Source: Phaeodactylum tricornutum CCAP 1055/1 (lineage: Eukaryota > Bacillariophyta > Bacillariophyceae > Surirellales > Neidiaceae). Taken from it: DNA of 64,000 bases. Made by a program: the position numbers and the translations under genes. Where the stretch lies: NCBI RefSeq assembly GCF_000150955.2, contig NC_011691.1, positions 372,001 through 436,000 of the forward strand, written 5' to 3'. This document shows positions 63,944-64,000 of the stretch, piece after piece (within the stretch, counting starts at the first letter, position 1; every line of letters begins with the position of its first letter). Under the pieces are notes generated by a model. The model was not told the DNA's origin. It was given only the letters and a program-made list of their open reading frames with translations, and made no database searches.

Positions 63944-64000
63944 ATGCGCAACCGGTCTCTATTGACTACGGTTCTAGAAATGGCTGACGAGACCAGCGCT
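63944..64000 (+). CDS. Possible 5' end of a further gene (partial)
   Basis: ATG at 63944 opens a frame that stays open for 19 codons to the window edge (MRNRSLLTTVLEMADETSA). It is preceded by 389 bp without a gene and sits in ACAATG, a reasonable start context. Too short to judge; no function suggested. Confidence 0.25.
   Translation, partial: MRNRSLLTTVLEMADETSA

Noticed and set aside
1-64000. Transposable elements, LTR retroelements, tRNA and rRNA genes
   Set aside because: I looked for reverse transcriptase, integrase or transposase motifs, long terminal repeats and tRNA T-loop signatures and saw none that hold up.

Overview
The window looks like nuclear DNA of a pennate diatom, most likely Phaeodactylum tricornutum (inference). 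Genes are compact and use few, short GT-AG introns, typically with GTACGT or GTAAGT donors. Several products carry N-termini of the secondary-plastid type (signal peptide followed by a Phe-containing ASAFAP-like site). The metabolism fits too: mitochondrial ornithine carbamoyltransferase, cobalamin-dependent methionine synthase, an SLC34-type Na/phosphate transporter and a secreted alkaline phosphatase. Genes lie on both strands without operons. I see no intact mobile element, rRNA, tRNA or CRISPR array.

Layout. 0-9 kb: the 5' end of an unknown minus-strand gene, a small COX7A-like protein, the E2 subunit of 2-oxoglutarate dehydrogenase, an LRR gene broken by a stop codon, and a DEP-domain/disulfide-oxidoreductase fusion. 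9-18 kb: Na/phosphate cotransporter, ornithine carbamoyltransferase, a small possibly plastid-targeted protein and a four-exon alkaline phosphatase. 18-27 kb: a CoA-type Nudix hydrolase, a type II membrane protein with a decayed partial copy beside it, a plastid HU-like protein, a HIT hydrolase, COX20 and a tiny Met/His-repeat secreted protein. 27-33 kb: DEAD-box helicase, an LRR protein and a small membrane protein. 33-43 kb: five-exon pyruvate carboxylase, a TPR protein, COX11 and a thioredoxin-like protein with a monothiol active site. 43-50 kb: a predicted selenoprotein of the DCC family, an MBOAT acyltransferase pseudogene, and a TPR protein with a degenerate lipoyl domain. 50-64 kb: a methionine synthase with an internal duplication, a broken Cys-rich gene, a UBE2S-type E2 and a three-KH RNA-binding protein.

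The most notable items are these. (1) The DCC thiol-disulfide oxidoreductase at 43455-44186 has an in-frame TGA exactly where the second cysteine of DxxCxxC belongs, followed about 90 nt after its stop by a SECIS-like hairpin; I read it as a selenoprotein with a CxxU centre. (2) The methionine synthase carries its homocysteine- and folate-binding modules twice. The 2069-bp repeats are about 99% identical, yet the segments just after each repeat have diverged, which points to sequence homogenisation. (3) A mitochondrial-type TPR protein carries an E2-like lipoyl domain that has lost its lysine. (4) A DEP domain is fused to a MerA/RclA-like oxidoreductase.

Several genes work together: E2 of 2-oxoglutarate dehydrogenase, pyruvate carboxylase and ornithine carbamoyltransferase feed mitochondrial carbon and nitrogen metabolism; COX7A-like, COX11 and COX20 serve cytochrome oxidase; the phosphate transporter and alkaline phosphatase serve phosphorus acquisition.
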